The notes below the pieces were generated by a model. The model saw only the letters and a program-made list of their open reading frames with translations, was not told the DNA's origin and ran no database searches. From positions 186,001 through 250,000 of the forward strand of contig NW_005178862.1 of the NCBI RefSeq assembly GCF_000350225.1: 64,000 nt of DNA, written 5' to 3'. Shown in pieces: positions 41,728 to 51,842 of this stretch (positions within the stretch are counted from its first letter, which is position 1; each line of letters opens with the position of its first letter). The position numbers and the translations under genes are program-made. Source of the stretch: Chondrus crispus. Its lineage: Eukaryota; Rhodophyta; Florideophyceae; Gigartinales; Gigartinaceae.

Positions 41728-42750
41728 ATGGCCGCGCTGGGCATGCGCACGCTCGCGATGCTCTTCGGCGCGAGTTACGGTGGCACGTATTTGTACAACA
41801 ACATGGACCACGCGCGATCGGTAGCCGCCCGACTTCTTTTGCAACACCAAACCGAAGAGAACAAAAACACGTCAGCAGGGTCTGAATCGGCAGCTTCTAA
41901 TTCGACTTCAAACATTGATGCGCTCAGTGCGCAGATGGACGTTCTGGCACGTGAAATGTCTCGCACGCGAGACCACCCCGTCGTCTTGGTGGGGCCGTCA
42001 GGTCCGCTCAAGGGCTCTTTAGCGACGATATCGGACATACTGAATTTGCTTGGCTGGGCCGTGGTGGCAGTGAGTGTTGGCGGGGTAGCATACTACGTCG
42101 CGGTGAAGAGGAATGTGTCGTTGCGGGACTTGGCCTGGGTGAGCCAGCGGACGTTTGCAGGGACCGTGGGGGCCATGCAAAAAGGGATATCGACGGTGAG
42201 TGGGGCCGTGCGCGCGGTGCGAAGGGAGTTGGATGAGAAGCTGCGGATGATGGAAGGCCACGTAGACGAAATGCATGACTCGCTATCGGGGAAGATCGAG
42301 GACGAGATTGGGGGTGTCAAGGTGGATGTGAATGGCGTTCACAAGGAGGTAGTGTGCGTAAAGGACCGCATGGATGATTTTAGAATACGATTTGAGCAGC
42401 TGGACGGAAAGATGGACATGGCGACTTCGGGAATTATGGCGCTCGTCAAGGTCGTGTCGACGTTGGCGCCGGAGCGGTTGCAACCGGGCACGCCGTTCTT
42501 TGAGTTGAAGAGATTCATGAACTCGAACCCGCACGAGAAAATTGCAGGAAGCAGTGTTGTACGAAGGCTGTCGAATCGAGGGTTGGGTTTGTTGTCGGGA
42601 GGGGAAGTTGAGGAAGCGAGTGAAAGCGATGAACCTTTTGAGGCTATGAAGAACGCGAGCAGCAAGAGCAGCAAGGGCAGTAAGAGCAAACGAAAGTCAA
42701 GCTTCGACAGCAAGTTTAACGATGAGAAGCCTCTTCCGTGGCAAATTTGA
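41728..42750 (+). CDS. DUF1664-family membrane coiled-coil protein
   Basis: 340 residues from ATG 41728. A short hydrophobic N-terminus (ALGMRTLAMLFGASYGGTYL) and a transmembrane segment at about residues 108-125 (LLGWAVVAVSVGGVAYYVAV) are followed by NVSLRDLAWVSQRTFAGTVGAM and a long coiled coil (residues about 155-250). This is the arrangement of plant DUF1664 proteins, which have a W/V-S-x-D-L-x-x-V-(T/S)-x-R block. Such proteins are predicted organelle-membrane proteins of unknown role. The tail is Ser/Lys-rich. It is intronless. Confidence 0.62.
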   Translation: MAALGMRTLAMLFGASYGGTYLYNNMDHARSVAARLLLQHQTEENKNTSAGSESAASNSTSNIDALSAQMDVLAREMSRTRDHPVVLVGPSGPLKGSLATISDILNLLGWAVVAVSVGGVAYYVAVKRNVSLRDLAWVSQRTFAGTVGAMQKGISTVSGAVRAVRRELDEKLRMMEGHVDEMHDSLSGKIEDEIGGVKVDVNGVHKEVVCVKDRMDDFRIRFEQLDGKMDMATSGIMALVKVVSTLAPERLQPGTPFFELKRFMNSNPHEKIAGSSVVRRLSNRGLGLLSGGEVEEASESDEPFEAMKNASSKSSKGSKSKRKSSFDSKFNDEKPLPWQI

Positions 42751-43330
42751 GACTTTTGTTCATATTGAGAACAGAGATCTCCTTCAGACATTCGAAATGG
42801 TTGCCGTGTGAATAGTTAAAGAGTCAGATAAGTGAATTGGGACTTGAAACTAAAGATGAGAAGCGCAAACAAAAGGCTACATGCGAGACTGTTTTTTTTT
42901 TTTTTTGTTAACGGGTAGGGAGGGTAAGCTCGTGCCAACAAGTTTGGTACACGTTCTCTGCTTCCTTTGAAGTGTTCACAGTTACGGCAAAGTGATTGTT
43001 CGGTCCCTCTTATGACAGCAATGTCTACTCCTAGCTTAGTAGTACTGTACTAAGTTAGTACAGTAGAGAGAAGGGTGTAGAAAGATAAAAATAAAAACTT
43101 CGTACAGTATGTGCGGTATGATGCGCAGAAATGACATTCATTTGTTATCTGCATTGCTTGCAGTCTCCCCGTTGTCTTCCAAGACGACCAGACCACCTTA
43201 CCGCCAAGACCGCCCCGACGCCAAGCCTGCGGCCTTGCTCCGCACCATCACAACGTCATCATTGAGTTGCCACGTCCATTGATCACCGCAGCGCAAGTCC
43301 GGTGCGCTGCGGCAGTGCAACCATCCGGGC
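42751..43330. other. Intergenic with a T-homopolymer
   Basis: A run of 16 T at about 42891-42906 and an imperfect inverted AGTACTGTACTAAG segment at 43034-43070. No gene is supported. Confidence 0.4.
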
Positions 43331-45433
43331 ATGGGCCCCGAGAAGCAGCCAAGCACCCTCAACTCCAGTATTGACATGTCGCACTCTCCGACAGCCCTCG
43401 ACGCAAACATTCCCGATTCATCTGATAAGTTACTTAACAACGCCTCGCCTCGCCGAAAACATTATCTCCGTCGTCGCCCTCCGTCTTTCGCAATTCCTCG
43501 TGCCCTCGTCCTTCTCATGAATTCCATCCAACGTTATCTCGCACTGAGGTTTCGCGTTTTATTCAACGTACGCAAGCATGGAAGCCCGCATCTCCCCCCG
43601 TTTGTCACACTTTTATTAGGCTCCCTCCTGTCCTTAATTCTTACGGGTCTCACTGCCTTTCTCGCCTACCACAGCAGCCCGGCATACTACGCAACTGGAA
43701 GGCAGTCGTCGACACTTGTCTCTCAAACTCGCAATTACGTCTCTCCATTCACAGCAGATAAGCTCAGGATAAGCCTGGGGGATACAAGCAATGAGAAATT
43801 TGTAGAAAACGCCTTGGTCCGCTCGTTCAATTTTCCGCCCAGCCTTTCTCGAAAGATCCCCATTTCACATCGATACGCGCTCCTGACAAGAGTACAGAAC
43901 GCCCAGAACAAACGGCGTGCAGTGCCACTAAGGCTTTTCATTCTTCACGTCGTCGGCTCATCAGCAGCGGGACGTCTTGCCGCCATCGCCTCAGCAATTA
44001 CCTACTCAATGAACACAGGGCGCTTTTTGCTCATTTTATGGGATACCAGTCGTGGGGGAGAAGCCTTTGGAGAAAATGCTATCTCCGCACTGCACGCCGC
44101 TGAGAAGAAGAACATCATGCTTACAAGTGTTGATTCGCTTCATCTCAGTCCAAACCTCACCAACTGGAGCGAATTTCAGATCAACTACTACACCAAGACT
44201 GGAAGCGGTGGCCATCCCCTGGATAGTGTGGCCGCCTTGGCGACGAGGCATATCTTCTATCGGTCTCAGCAGAAAGTGGAGGGTCGCTATGCATCTATTT
44301 CTCCCGGTGTCATGAACATGCCCAATTTCTTGACACCTGGCTCGACAATTCAGGCGGCGTGGTACAATTTTGTCAAAGAATGGACCTTATCCAATCTTGA
44401 TATAGACGAAGTGGCGGACGTACTCAATCGTGTCTACGGTGTCCCTCTGGTCTTTATCGAAGGTATGTCGGATGATTCACAGAGAAAACTGCTTCGGGGT
44501 CTCAGTCAATCGACCTCTAAGAGAGCATTTTTCATCCACGCACAATACGGGTTAGGTAATCGCCTTCGAGCATTAGGTTCTGCCATGGCGGTGGCGAGAG
44601 TGACTGGACGTGTGCTCGTGTTGATATGGGAACCAGACGTGCATCTGAATTGTCGCTTCTCTGATCTCTTTGCTAATGATCTTATCACGATCGATAAGTT
44701 GAATATGAACTGGCCGCCCGGAGATTCGAATACAAAAGATTACGCGATGCGTACGGTGGACTTTTACAACTTCATGAGATTTCAGGGGAAGCATATTCAC
44801 AACCCACTGAAGCAACTTGTGAACCCCCGGACTGGACGTCATGTTTACGCGAAGACTGCCTACGTTGTGAGGTCAAGCTTTGCACCCAGGATCATTTCGA
44901 CCACATCTTCGTACTGGCGAGTTATGAGAGAGCAATTGATTCCAACAGCAGAAATTATGCATCTTGTACATGACCCCTCATTTATCAACATCAAAGGCAT
45001 GGTAGGGGTACACATTCGATCCCGAACCATCGACAAGGATATCAAGGGAGTGAGCGAGGAATTTTATGGAAATGGGTCTCGGACAACAGATCATTGGAGA
45101 AGACTGACTGGACTGAAGACGTTCGAGGATAAGATCCTCAGGTTGAATTTACGATACAAGTTTTATGTAGCCGCAGACACAAGGGAGGCTATTACGGCAC
45201 TGGAAAAAAAATTCGGCTCACACCGAATATTCAGTTTACCTCGGGACCAAGATTGTGTAACACGCGATGTGGAATGTGCCAAACTAGCCTTAGTGGATAT
45301 TCTGCTCTTGTCCAAGACACCAACGCTCCTGGGAAGCAATTGGAGTTCATTCACAGAATGTGCCGTACGGCTGTCAGGTCGGATGAAAGTGTTGCTAGCC
45401 GGGGTTCATTTCGGACGTTCAAAGAGCAAGTGA
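43331..45433 (+). CDS. Type II membrane fucosyltransferase-like glycosyltransferase, duplicated domain
   Basis: 700 residues from ATG 43331. A basic cytosolic tail precedes one transmembrane anchor (about residues 88-115, FVTLLLGSLLSLILTGLTAFLAY), giving Golgi type II topology. The catalytic-looking half (residues about 395-690) has HAQYGLGNRLRALGSAMAVA..GR.L.L.W, then VGVHIRSR, then a C-terminal F(Y/V)AAD...LGSNWSSFTE block. This follows the G-x-G-N-R-L and H-x-R motifs of NodZ/FUT8/O-fucosyltransferase-like enzymes using GDP-fucose or a related donor. A weaker copy of the GNRL block (VVGSSAAGRLAAIASAITYSM) lies at about residue 200. It is intronless. The substrate is unknown, perhaps cell-wall or secreted glycans. 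Confidence 0.7.
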   Translation: MGPEKQPSTLNSSIDMSHSPTALDANIPDSSDKLLNNASPRRKHYLRRRPPSFAIPRALVLLMNSIQRYLALRFRVLFNVRKHGSPHLPPFVTLLLGSLLSLILTGLTAFLAYHSSPAYYATGRQSSTLVSQTRNYVSPFTADKLRISLGDTSNEKFVENALVRSFNFPPSLSRKIPISHRYALLTRVQNAQNKRRAVPLRLFILHVVGSSAAGRLAAIASAITYSMNTGRFLLILWDTSRGGEAFGENAISALHAAEKKNIMLTSVDSLHLSPNLTNWSEFQINYYTKTGSGGHPLDSVAALATRHIFYRSQQKVEGRYASISPGVMNMPNFLTPGSTIQAAWYNFVKEWTLSNLDIDEVADVLNRVYGVPLVFIEGMSDDSQRKLLRGLSQSTSKRAFFIHAQYGLGNRLRALGSAMAVARVTGRVLVLIWEPDVHLNCRFSDLFANDLITIDKLNMNWPPGDSNTKDYAMRTVDFYNFMRFQGKHIHNPLKQLVNPRTGRHVYAKTAYVVRSSFAPRIISTTSSYWRVMREQLIPTAEIMHLVHDPSFINIKGMVGVHIRSRTIDKDIKGVSEEFYGNGSRTTDHWRRLTGLKTFEDKILRLNLRYKFYVAADTREAITALEKKFGSHRIFSLPRDQDCVTRDVECAKLALVDILLLSKTPTLLGSNWSSFTECAVRLSGRMKVLLAGVHFGRSKSK

Positions 45434-45979
45434 AGTTTCGAGAGCACGAATTTTTGCATCTCAGAGGAAAAAGAAAGCATGCTATTCGCTTACCAGGAAG
45501 CCCTGATTAACTAATTCGCCAAGGTTCTGTACAGATGTAACTCCTTGTTTCACTCTCTCGCTCCTACTACTAATGACCGATTTTTTCATATCACTTTACC
45601 GAGGACTACAACTTGCGGAGACGCAAAGACATGTCAAGAGCGTGCAAATCGAGCGACACAGAGGCATATCTCTAGCCGGTCGATAGGGACATTGAGAAGG
45701 TCATCAGAATCTAGTAGTTGCACATGTACTCCGAGCCTCCAATCTTCTCGGCCTTTTTCACCAGCAGATATTGCAACCCATGGCAAACACTTTCTCCTGT
45801 CGACTGTTGTGACCAGCTTACACAGCCAGGAGGTGTACTAGTAGATGTGGCGAAAGTGGCCTATGTGTGAATATTCTGTTCGGTTGTACAACAGAAAAGC
45901 GAGAAAAATTTCCAAAAAATAATCGTCCCTAACTTCTGCAGCTTTCCTCTCCGTACCCGATGTGCTTGTTGCCTTCGTC
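45434..45979. other. Intergenic, no gene seen
   Basis: A short open frame at 45545-45841 has no homologous character and looks like chance. It is probably the 3' region of the glycosyltransferase and promoter of the deaminase. Confidence 0.4.
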
Positions 45980-47131
45980 ATGGAAGAGGCTCTTTGCAAA
46001 TCGACTGCTGCGACCAGGTCATGGTGTAAATCTCTGCCGAAGTCAGAATTACATGCTCATCTTAGCGGTTGCATTAGCAAAGAGAAAATCCGCGAAATCC
46101 TGAGAAGGCCAGAAAATGAAAAGCTCCGGGCGAAGGCAACCTCGCTTTTTTCTCCTCGCACCTCTTTGAATCTGAAGGAATGTTTTGAGCTCTTTCCAAT
46201 CATTCATGAGGTTATCAACTCTCCGGCGGTTCTAAGAGAAGTGGTGTTTAGCGTCCTGGATGATTTTGCCGCTGACAACGTGATTTATGTAGAGCTGAGG
46301 ACGACGCCGCGCTCATCAGATGCATTCACCCCGCAACTATATATTTCAACTGTTCTGGAAGCCGTTGACTCATATCACAAGGAACATCCAAATGGGCTCT
46401 TGTGCCGGGTCCTGGTTTCAATATCGCGCCATCTGCCGGTAGAAAATGCAAGAGAGATAATGAAAGTCACGGAGGCCATAATGAAGGAAATTGCCGGGAC
46501 AACCAGGGCCGACCTCATTGTAGGTCTAGAGTTAAGTGGCAACCCGCACAGAGGGTCCTGGGATGATTTTAAACCCATTTTCGAAGATTCCCGGCGCCGA
46601 TTGCATCTCCCGATATCCCTTCACTTTGGGGAAGTGTTAGACGACAAGGAAGCTAACGCAATGCTTGATTTTCGGCCATCACGCCTTGGCCATGCGGTTG
46701 TCCTCTCCGACGCGGTCGCAACACGGATGATAACAGAGGAACGAAACATTGGGGTGGAAGTGTGTATAAGTTCGAATCTCATGACCGAATCCGTGACAAG
46801 CCTACAGGAGCACCCTGTAGTTACGAAATTGCTTGGTTCGCGGCACCCGTTTTCGCTATGCACGGATGACCCGGGTATTCTTGATACAACTTTGTCCGAG
46901 GAATACGCGCGCCTTTCTGAATGCGTCGCACTGTCAAGGGAGCGAGTTTCCAGTATTGCCTTGAAAGGACTACAACTATCGTTTTGTCGCGATGAGAATG
47001 TGCTCGAATCACTCTACCGAACGTTTTTCCGGAAGCTGCAACAAGCATGCTGTGGGGAGAACGCCACCGAGTGTACATTAGCGAACATTATAGACAGAAG
47101 GATTCCTGCCCCGCAACCCCTTAGAAGCTGA
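45980..47131 (+). CDS. ADAL: Adenosine deaminase-like protein (ADAL / N6-methyl-AMP deaminase type)
   Basis: 383 residues from ATG 45980; a GTG 18 bases upstream is in frame but unlikely. Metal and active-site motifs are intact: ELHAHLSG (HxH), ISLHFGEV (third His and catalytic Glu), RLGHAVV (GH) and LCTDDPGI (metal and base Asp). The N-terminal LPKSELHAHLSG and missing signal peptide fit ADAL-type enzymes. These hydrolyse N6-substituted AMP to IMP, rather than classical adenosine deaminases, but specificity cannot be read from motifs alone. It is intronless and ends in TGA. Confidence 0.85.
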   Translation: MEEALCKSTAATRSWCKSLPKSELHAHLSGCISKEKIREILRRPENEKLRAKATSLFSPRTSLNLKECFELFPIIHEVINSPAVLREVVFSVLDDFAADNVIYVELRTTPRSSDAFTPQLYISTVLEAVDSYHKEHPNGLLCRVLVSISRHLPVENAREIMKVTEAIMKEIAGTTRADLIVGLELSGNPHRGSWDDFKPIFEDSRRRLHLPISLHFGEVLDDKEANAMLDFRPSRLGHAVVLSDAVATRMITEERNIGVEVCISSNLMTESVTSLQEHPVVTKLLGSRHPFSLCTDDPGILDTTLSEEYARLSECVALSRERVSSIALKGLQLSFCRDENVLESLYRTFFRKLQQACCGENATECTLANIIDRRIPAPQPLRS

Positions 47132-47237
47132 TTTGTACAAGCTCTACATATCTTATTGGCACCGGCTAAATGTACGACTCCGCACCGTTGAAATCCATAC
47201 TAGAACACTTTACAACCAAATCTCTTCACTGGCACTA

Positions 47238-49187
47238 TTACATTACTCCGTAGCTGGAAATTTCATTCATCAATACACGACCTTCTTGTGCAAAATTCAA
47301 TGGTTCCGCACGAGAAATCGTGTACCGGATCTGCTGCTCGTCTCTCCAGACCCGCTCCTTCACAGTGACCTTCATCAGCATCGGACGGAATGTGACATCC
47401 TCAATGATCTGATCAGCTAAGGTAGGATCATTTTCCTTCAGCGCACGGAATTCTTGAGCAGACTTTCCGAACATTGTCATACCCACCTCATCAAACCCGC
47501 TGACCCATGTGGATGACGAATGGTCCATGATTTTCATACTCATGATGTATCGCCATACAACTTCGTCGTCAGAGAATGTTCGACCGCTGCTTTCGCTCGA
47601 CCACATGTCAGGGCCGCTTCGCGTCAATTTCTTCTTGGTTTCTGGGTCACCAGGATAGTAAAGGTCGTTCTTCGTGTTAACAAATCCGACATACGCTCTG
47701 GTGACGAAAGTAGCGGTAGCACCTGTAGACCCAGAGCCCCCTGTGAATGCAGGCTGTACGTCTTCAATCTTCGCGACCTCAAGAGACTTCCGGGGTCCGG
47801 TTATCTTGCCGCCACCCCCTGGACCACTAGTCACAGACTGCACAGCAGCAGCATTGAAACCGCCCGAGTCATACCAGTGTCGCAGCTTATTTGCCTCTGT
47901 CACGTTGACAGGATCTAATTCCATGGTGGTGGAGCGATTGACATTCAAACAAACGCCGCCGAAGTCCCCGCGCGAAGCCTTACGGATGACAATGATCGGG
48001 TGGCGATCCAGGTCAGTCTCTGTGAGAAACGATTCTGCCTGCTTTCTCCATAGTGTCAGCTCAACGGAGGAATTTGAGTCATCCGTGATGTGAATTGACC
48101 GCTTGTTGCACGGTTCCCCAGTGCTGCGGATGATGATTTCACCCAAAGGTCCAATGGCCGTAACCACCCCGACAACGTCACACTCTCCCTTCACTTCAAT
48201 GTTACCCAATTCTGCAATTTTTGTAAAGTTATACTTCACCTGCATGAAAGAGCCGTCATCGTCCACTTCCTCCAAGACAGAGTTCTTGTCCAGCGTCATC
48301 TCAAAATTCGACGTGCTGCGGTTGTATTTCTCATTTGCCTGCTTGAGGGATCCCCGTGACACCTTATAAATATGACTGATGTGAACAGTCTGCTCGATAA
48401 TTGGAGCATGCTGGGTGAACCCCGTAACACGAATGGAGCCCGACTCGTCTGTGAGCTCAAAGCTGATCACCTGGCCGTCGCCGCGGTGATTCTGAAACTT
48501 CCGAAGGTCGCTCTTATACGTACAACGTCCACGAATGGTCCAACCGTTCTGGTAAGGGTTGATGCTCTGGATGGGGCGGTAAATACCCGCCGGGTTGGAA
48601 CTGATCTTGGTCATGATACCGCTGTTGCCCGTGCCAGCGTAGGGGTTTCCATTCCCAGCGGAAGCATGCCAGCTGCTATTAGCACCCGCGCCAAACCCAG
48701 AGCCGCCCCCCATTGGTTTCGGCTGCCCCGTCGTCGGGTTGACATCGACCATAGCGTTGGGCCTTGCGTTCTCATTGGCATGACCACCGATTGTCTGCTG
48801 TGGAGGCGCAGCGCCGCTCATAGCGGCGTCAATCCCGATAGGGTTTCCAATCTTGGCTTGCGGGGGGGCAACGATGTCAAGGTTGAGGATAATGAGGATG
48901 CGCTTGTTGAGGAGGCTGTTGCAGATGAAGTCATTGAGGCGGACGAGACAGAAGAGGGAGATCTTCCCATCATCGATGAGGGAGTTGAGCTGGGTGGCCA
49001 GCATGGCTTGCTGGAAATGAACGCCATCAGATACGGCCAAACGGTAGCGAGGTGGGGCGCTGGCGTTGGCGTTCGCCTGCGAGATGCGCTTGAGCTCGCA
49101 GATTTGTACTACGGGATTCGAAGATGTGTCTGAAGTGACGTAGATATGCTTGATAGTATTGCGAGAGAGCTCAGATTCGGGACTCAT
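47238..49187 (-). CDS. RPA1: Replication protein A large subunit, zinc cysteines lost
   Basis: 649 residues from ATG 49187. Domains in order: N-terminal OB fold (residues about 1-110), a Gly/Pro/Asn-rich linker, DBD-A (SINPYQNGWTIRGRCTYKSD...), DBD-B (VKGECDVVGVVTAIG...LTLWRKQAE) and DBD-C (TRAYVGFVNTKNDLYYP...WVSGFDEVG). RPA1 coats single-stranded DNA in replication and repair. In DBD-C the four cysteines of the usual zinc ribbon are all absent: YYPGDP stands where YPACP is expected, and MWSSESSG where WxCxxC is expected. Reading frame and flanks are intact, so this is substitution rather than a frameshift. It is divergent from UTP15. Confidence 0.9.
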   Translation of the reverse strand: MSPESELSRNTIKHIYVTSDTSSNPVVQICELKRISQANANASAPPRYRLAVSDGVHFQQAMLATQLNSLIDDGKISLFCLVRLNDFICNSLLNKRILIILNLDIVAPPQAKIGNPIGIDAAMSGAAPPQQTIGGHANENARPNAMVDVNPTTGQPKPMGGGSGFGAGANSSWHASAGNGNPYAGTGNSGIMTKISSNPAGIYRPIQSINPYQNGWTIRGRCTYKSDLRKFQNHRGDGQVISFELTDESGSIRVTGFTQHAPIIEQTVHISHIYKVSRGSLKQANEKYNRSTSNFEMTLDKNSVLEEVDDDGSFMQVKYNFTKIAELGNIEVKGECDVVGVVTAIGPLGEIIIRSTGEPCNKRSIHITDDSNSSVELTLWRKQAESFLTETDLDRHPIIVIRKASRGDFGGVCLNVNRSTTMELDPVNVTEANKLRHWYDSGGFNAAAVQSVTSGPGGGGKITGPRKSLEVAKIEDVQPAFTGGSGSTGATATFVTRAYVGFVNTKNDLYYPGDPETKKKLTRSGPDMWSSESSGRTFSDDEVVWRYIMSMKIMDHSSSTWVSGFDEVGMTMFGKSAQEFRALKENDPTLADQIIEDVTFRPMLMKVTVKERVWRDEQQIRYTISRAEPLNFAQEGRVLMNEISSYGVM

Positions 49188-49774
49188 TTTGGTGAAGTGG
49201 CCTGACTGTAACGGAGGTGGGACTCAGAGTTGAAGCTGCGGAAAAGTTGGATGTGTAGTTGTTGAGAGAAGAGATGTAGTTGGTGCAAATCCACGCCTAG
49301 GATGGGTTTGCCCTCCATTTTCCCGCCAAACGCTGGCGCGAAATTGCCGCTACGGTATGTGCCGTGCATGCCAGGACCGAGACTGTACGTGTACAGTCCA
49401 CGTTTTGCTCGTGCTGATCCGTAGAACGCCATTTTGTTGTTTCGAAACCGGATCACGTAAAAGTTTGAGCTAGAGAAGCCGGTTGTTGATTTCGAAACTG
49501 GATCCTCTAGACTGTACTTTCGAGCATCGATCACACATTGCACACGTGTGATTCGAAAGATTGTCCGACGGCGGCGGCGTAAGAACCAGCACTGATCCAC
49601 CACTTGACTCACAAGTGCCATTTTGGAAATATTTAAAACCCAGAAGCCAGCGCCAGCGACGAACAATCCTTTGATCGCTGGCCGGGGCACGTCCTCATCC
49701 TCTCCGCCTGCGCCTTTCCGTCCGGGCCTCCGGGATGTGAGCCACATCCACTACCGCATCACCTCAACCTCAGC
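49188..49774. promoter_or_regulatory. Divergent promoter region RPA1/UTP15
   Basis: 587 bp between head-to-head genes. An open frame crosses it on the minus strand (49184-49747) but shows no family character and runs into the RPA1 leader. No TATA is obvious. TATTTAAAA at 49629 is a weak candidate. Confidence 0.45.
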
Positions 49775-51572
49775 ATGGGCGAAGCATTCGCCCCCCTTCT
49801 CGTCCCGCGTCCCGGCTCGCTCAGCACCCCCTTTCGCTTGCACCAAGAGGCCTCGTTGTGGAGTTCTGTCGGCTTGGTCGCCAGCCACCACTTGCTTTCC
49901 CCGGTTACGCATGTCACCTTTTCTCCCGTCGCTCCTTATGATGTCGCCGCTTCATCCGGCTTCTCCGTCGAGCTCATTGGCTCCCGAGCTGGGAATCGCC
50001 TGCGCTCGCTTGCCAGGTTCAGGGACACCGCCTACAGCCCCGGCTATAAGCCTGATGGCAAGCTGCTCGTCGCCGGGGATAGTGGCGGGGGTGCAAGAGT
50101 TTTCGATCTTGGGAGTCGCGCTGTCCTTCGAGAGTTCAAAGGTCACAAAGGGTAAGTATCCCTTTATATTTTTGGCCGTGTGCGTTTGAAGTGAAGATTT
50201 GTCACATAGTTCACTCTGAGGACTACTAGCCCTTGATGAGAAAAATACAGATTTAGTCTTTTCGCTCCTATCTGATCAAACGCGTACACGCCGAAAGACC
50301 GTCATGACCGTGCGCTGCAGTTTTCCACGTTTACTGACTCGAATTGACCATACTCATTTTGTGCATTTTGTGTTCTGCAGCCCTGTTCGATCCGCGATGT
50401 TTAGCTCGGACGGGCGTCGCGTCATGACCGGGTCGGATGACTCTGTCGTCAAGGCATGGGACTTGGCCACAAGCCGGTTGCTTCTCTCCCTGAAAGACGC
50501 AAATGATTATGTTCGATGCCAGGCCCACTCTCCGGCCTCCCAGCACGTCTGGATGGTTGGCTCCCTGGATCGTAAGGCCCGCCTGTACGACTTGCGCTCC
50601 ACGAACTGCCTGTTCACTCTCGACCACGGTTACCAGGTGGACGACGTCCTCATTCTTCCGGGAGGCGCCAGAGCCATCACTATCGGCGGACCGGAAGTGA
50701 AAATTTGGGACTTTTTCTCTGGTGGCAAGATGATCCACAGGCTGGGTTCGCACGCCAAAGCTGTCACCTCTGGAGTGGCTGATGTGGCGGGGCACTGCCT
50801 CGCCACAGCTGGTTTGGATGGTGTTGTCAAGGTACATGATTTAGACACTTTCCAGGCAAAGGGACGCATGCGCTTTGCGTCGGAGATTCTTTCTCTTGCT
50901 GTTTCGAGCGACGGAGTGAAGTACGCCGCTGGTATGGCGGACGGTACTGTGGAGGTGCGCTCTACAAAGACATCTAGTAAGCACATCTCCTCGGTTCCCC
51001 AGAGCACGGCTCGCAGACAACGAGAATTTGAGGGGTACGGGAGGGGTTTTGAAAAGATGCGAATGGAGGAGAAGGGCCCTAAACCGGGGTCTCGTCGATA
51101 CTTTGAACGAGGCACACGTGCAAAGCCAACTGAAGACCAAGACTTTGTCATGAAAGATTATCGCAAAGCGGAGCTGAAAGATTATGACAAGAGTTTGCAG
51201 AAATTTGCCCATGGGGACGCAATTGACCAAGCAGTAGCCACGCGAAGCCCTTCCGTGGTGATCAGTGTGGTTCAGGAACTCCTAACAAGAGGCGTGCTGA
51301 CAAGTGCGCTAGCTGGCCATAAGCAGTCATCGCTTGACTCAATTCTAGGCGTGATACAGCGAAATATCCGCAAGCCGCTGTACACTAATCGGCTCGCTCA
51401 GTTGCTGAACGCCATTCTTGATGTTTACGGGGCGGAGTTGGGCAAAAATATCGCGGTGGATAGGAAACTTGGAGCAATTCTGAGCGCTGTCAGACGAGAG
51501 GTCAATGAATGCCACGACTTGATGCAACTACAAGGAGCGGCTGAAGCCATTTTGAGCTCGTCTGGATCATGA
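49775..51572 (+). CDS. UTP15: U3 snoRNP protein UTP15 (one intron)
   Basis: CDS join of 49775-50151 and 50381-51572. The intron (50152-50380) has GTAAGT and a TTCTGCAG acceptor; splicing turns ...FKGHKG-stop into FKGHKG-PVRSAMFSSDG, completing a WD repeat. The N-terminal two thirds form a WD40 propeller (units such as VRSAMFSSDGRRVMTGSDD and VWMVGSLDRKARLYDL). Residues about 375-520 are the UTP15 C-terminal helical domain (VVISVVQELLTRGVLTSAL...LYTNRLAQLLNAILDVYG). UTP15 is a t-UTP subunit of the small-subunit processome needed for pre-rRNA transcription and 18S processing. It is the only clearly spliced gene in the host island. Confidence 0.9.
50152..50380 (+). other. UTP15 intron
   Basis: 229 bases, GTAAGT donor and pyrimidine-rich TGTTCTGCAG acceptor. 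Phase 2; the split Gly codon is restored as GG|C. Confidence 0.85.
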
Positions 51573-51842
51573 CAGCAGGCCAGTTGTCGATTGAATTTGT
51601 ACAGAGCACATACCGTGTGAGTAATGCGAGGTTATGTATAGGGGAATGACTTTTATCTGTTCCTGTAAAGCGGGCTAATAATTCTATTCTGGTGTTCAGA
51701 AGGTTCATGAGCCTCGTGATGAGACTAAATCCTTCAACACATACCGCTCTCGCCGGTCAGGCTGAGGAGTGATGCGAAAACTCATGCTCGTGCTCAAGAC
51801 ACGTCCGTCTACAGGTAGTGCTCACTTGCCAAAATTAAGCGA

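Noticed and set aside
45980..47131. Functional link between the host N6-methyl-AMP deaminase-like gene and the N6-type DNA methyltransferase 34 kb away
   Set aside because: Attractive, because this enzyme class clears N6-methyl-AMP, but the deaminase sits in an ordinary housekeeping island; proximity alone is not evidence.
49184..49747. 187-residue minus-strand frame between RPA1 and UTP15
   Set aside because: Lies in a head-to-head promoter, overlaps the RPA1 start, and has no recognisable sequence pattern.
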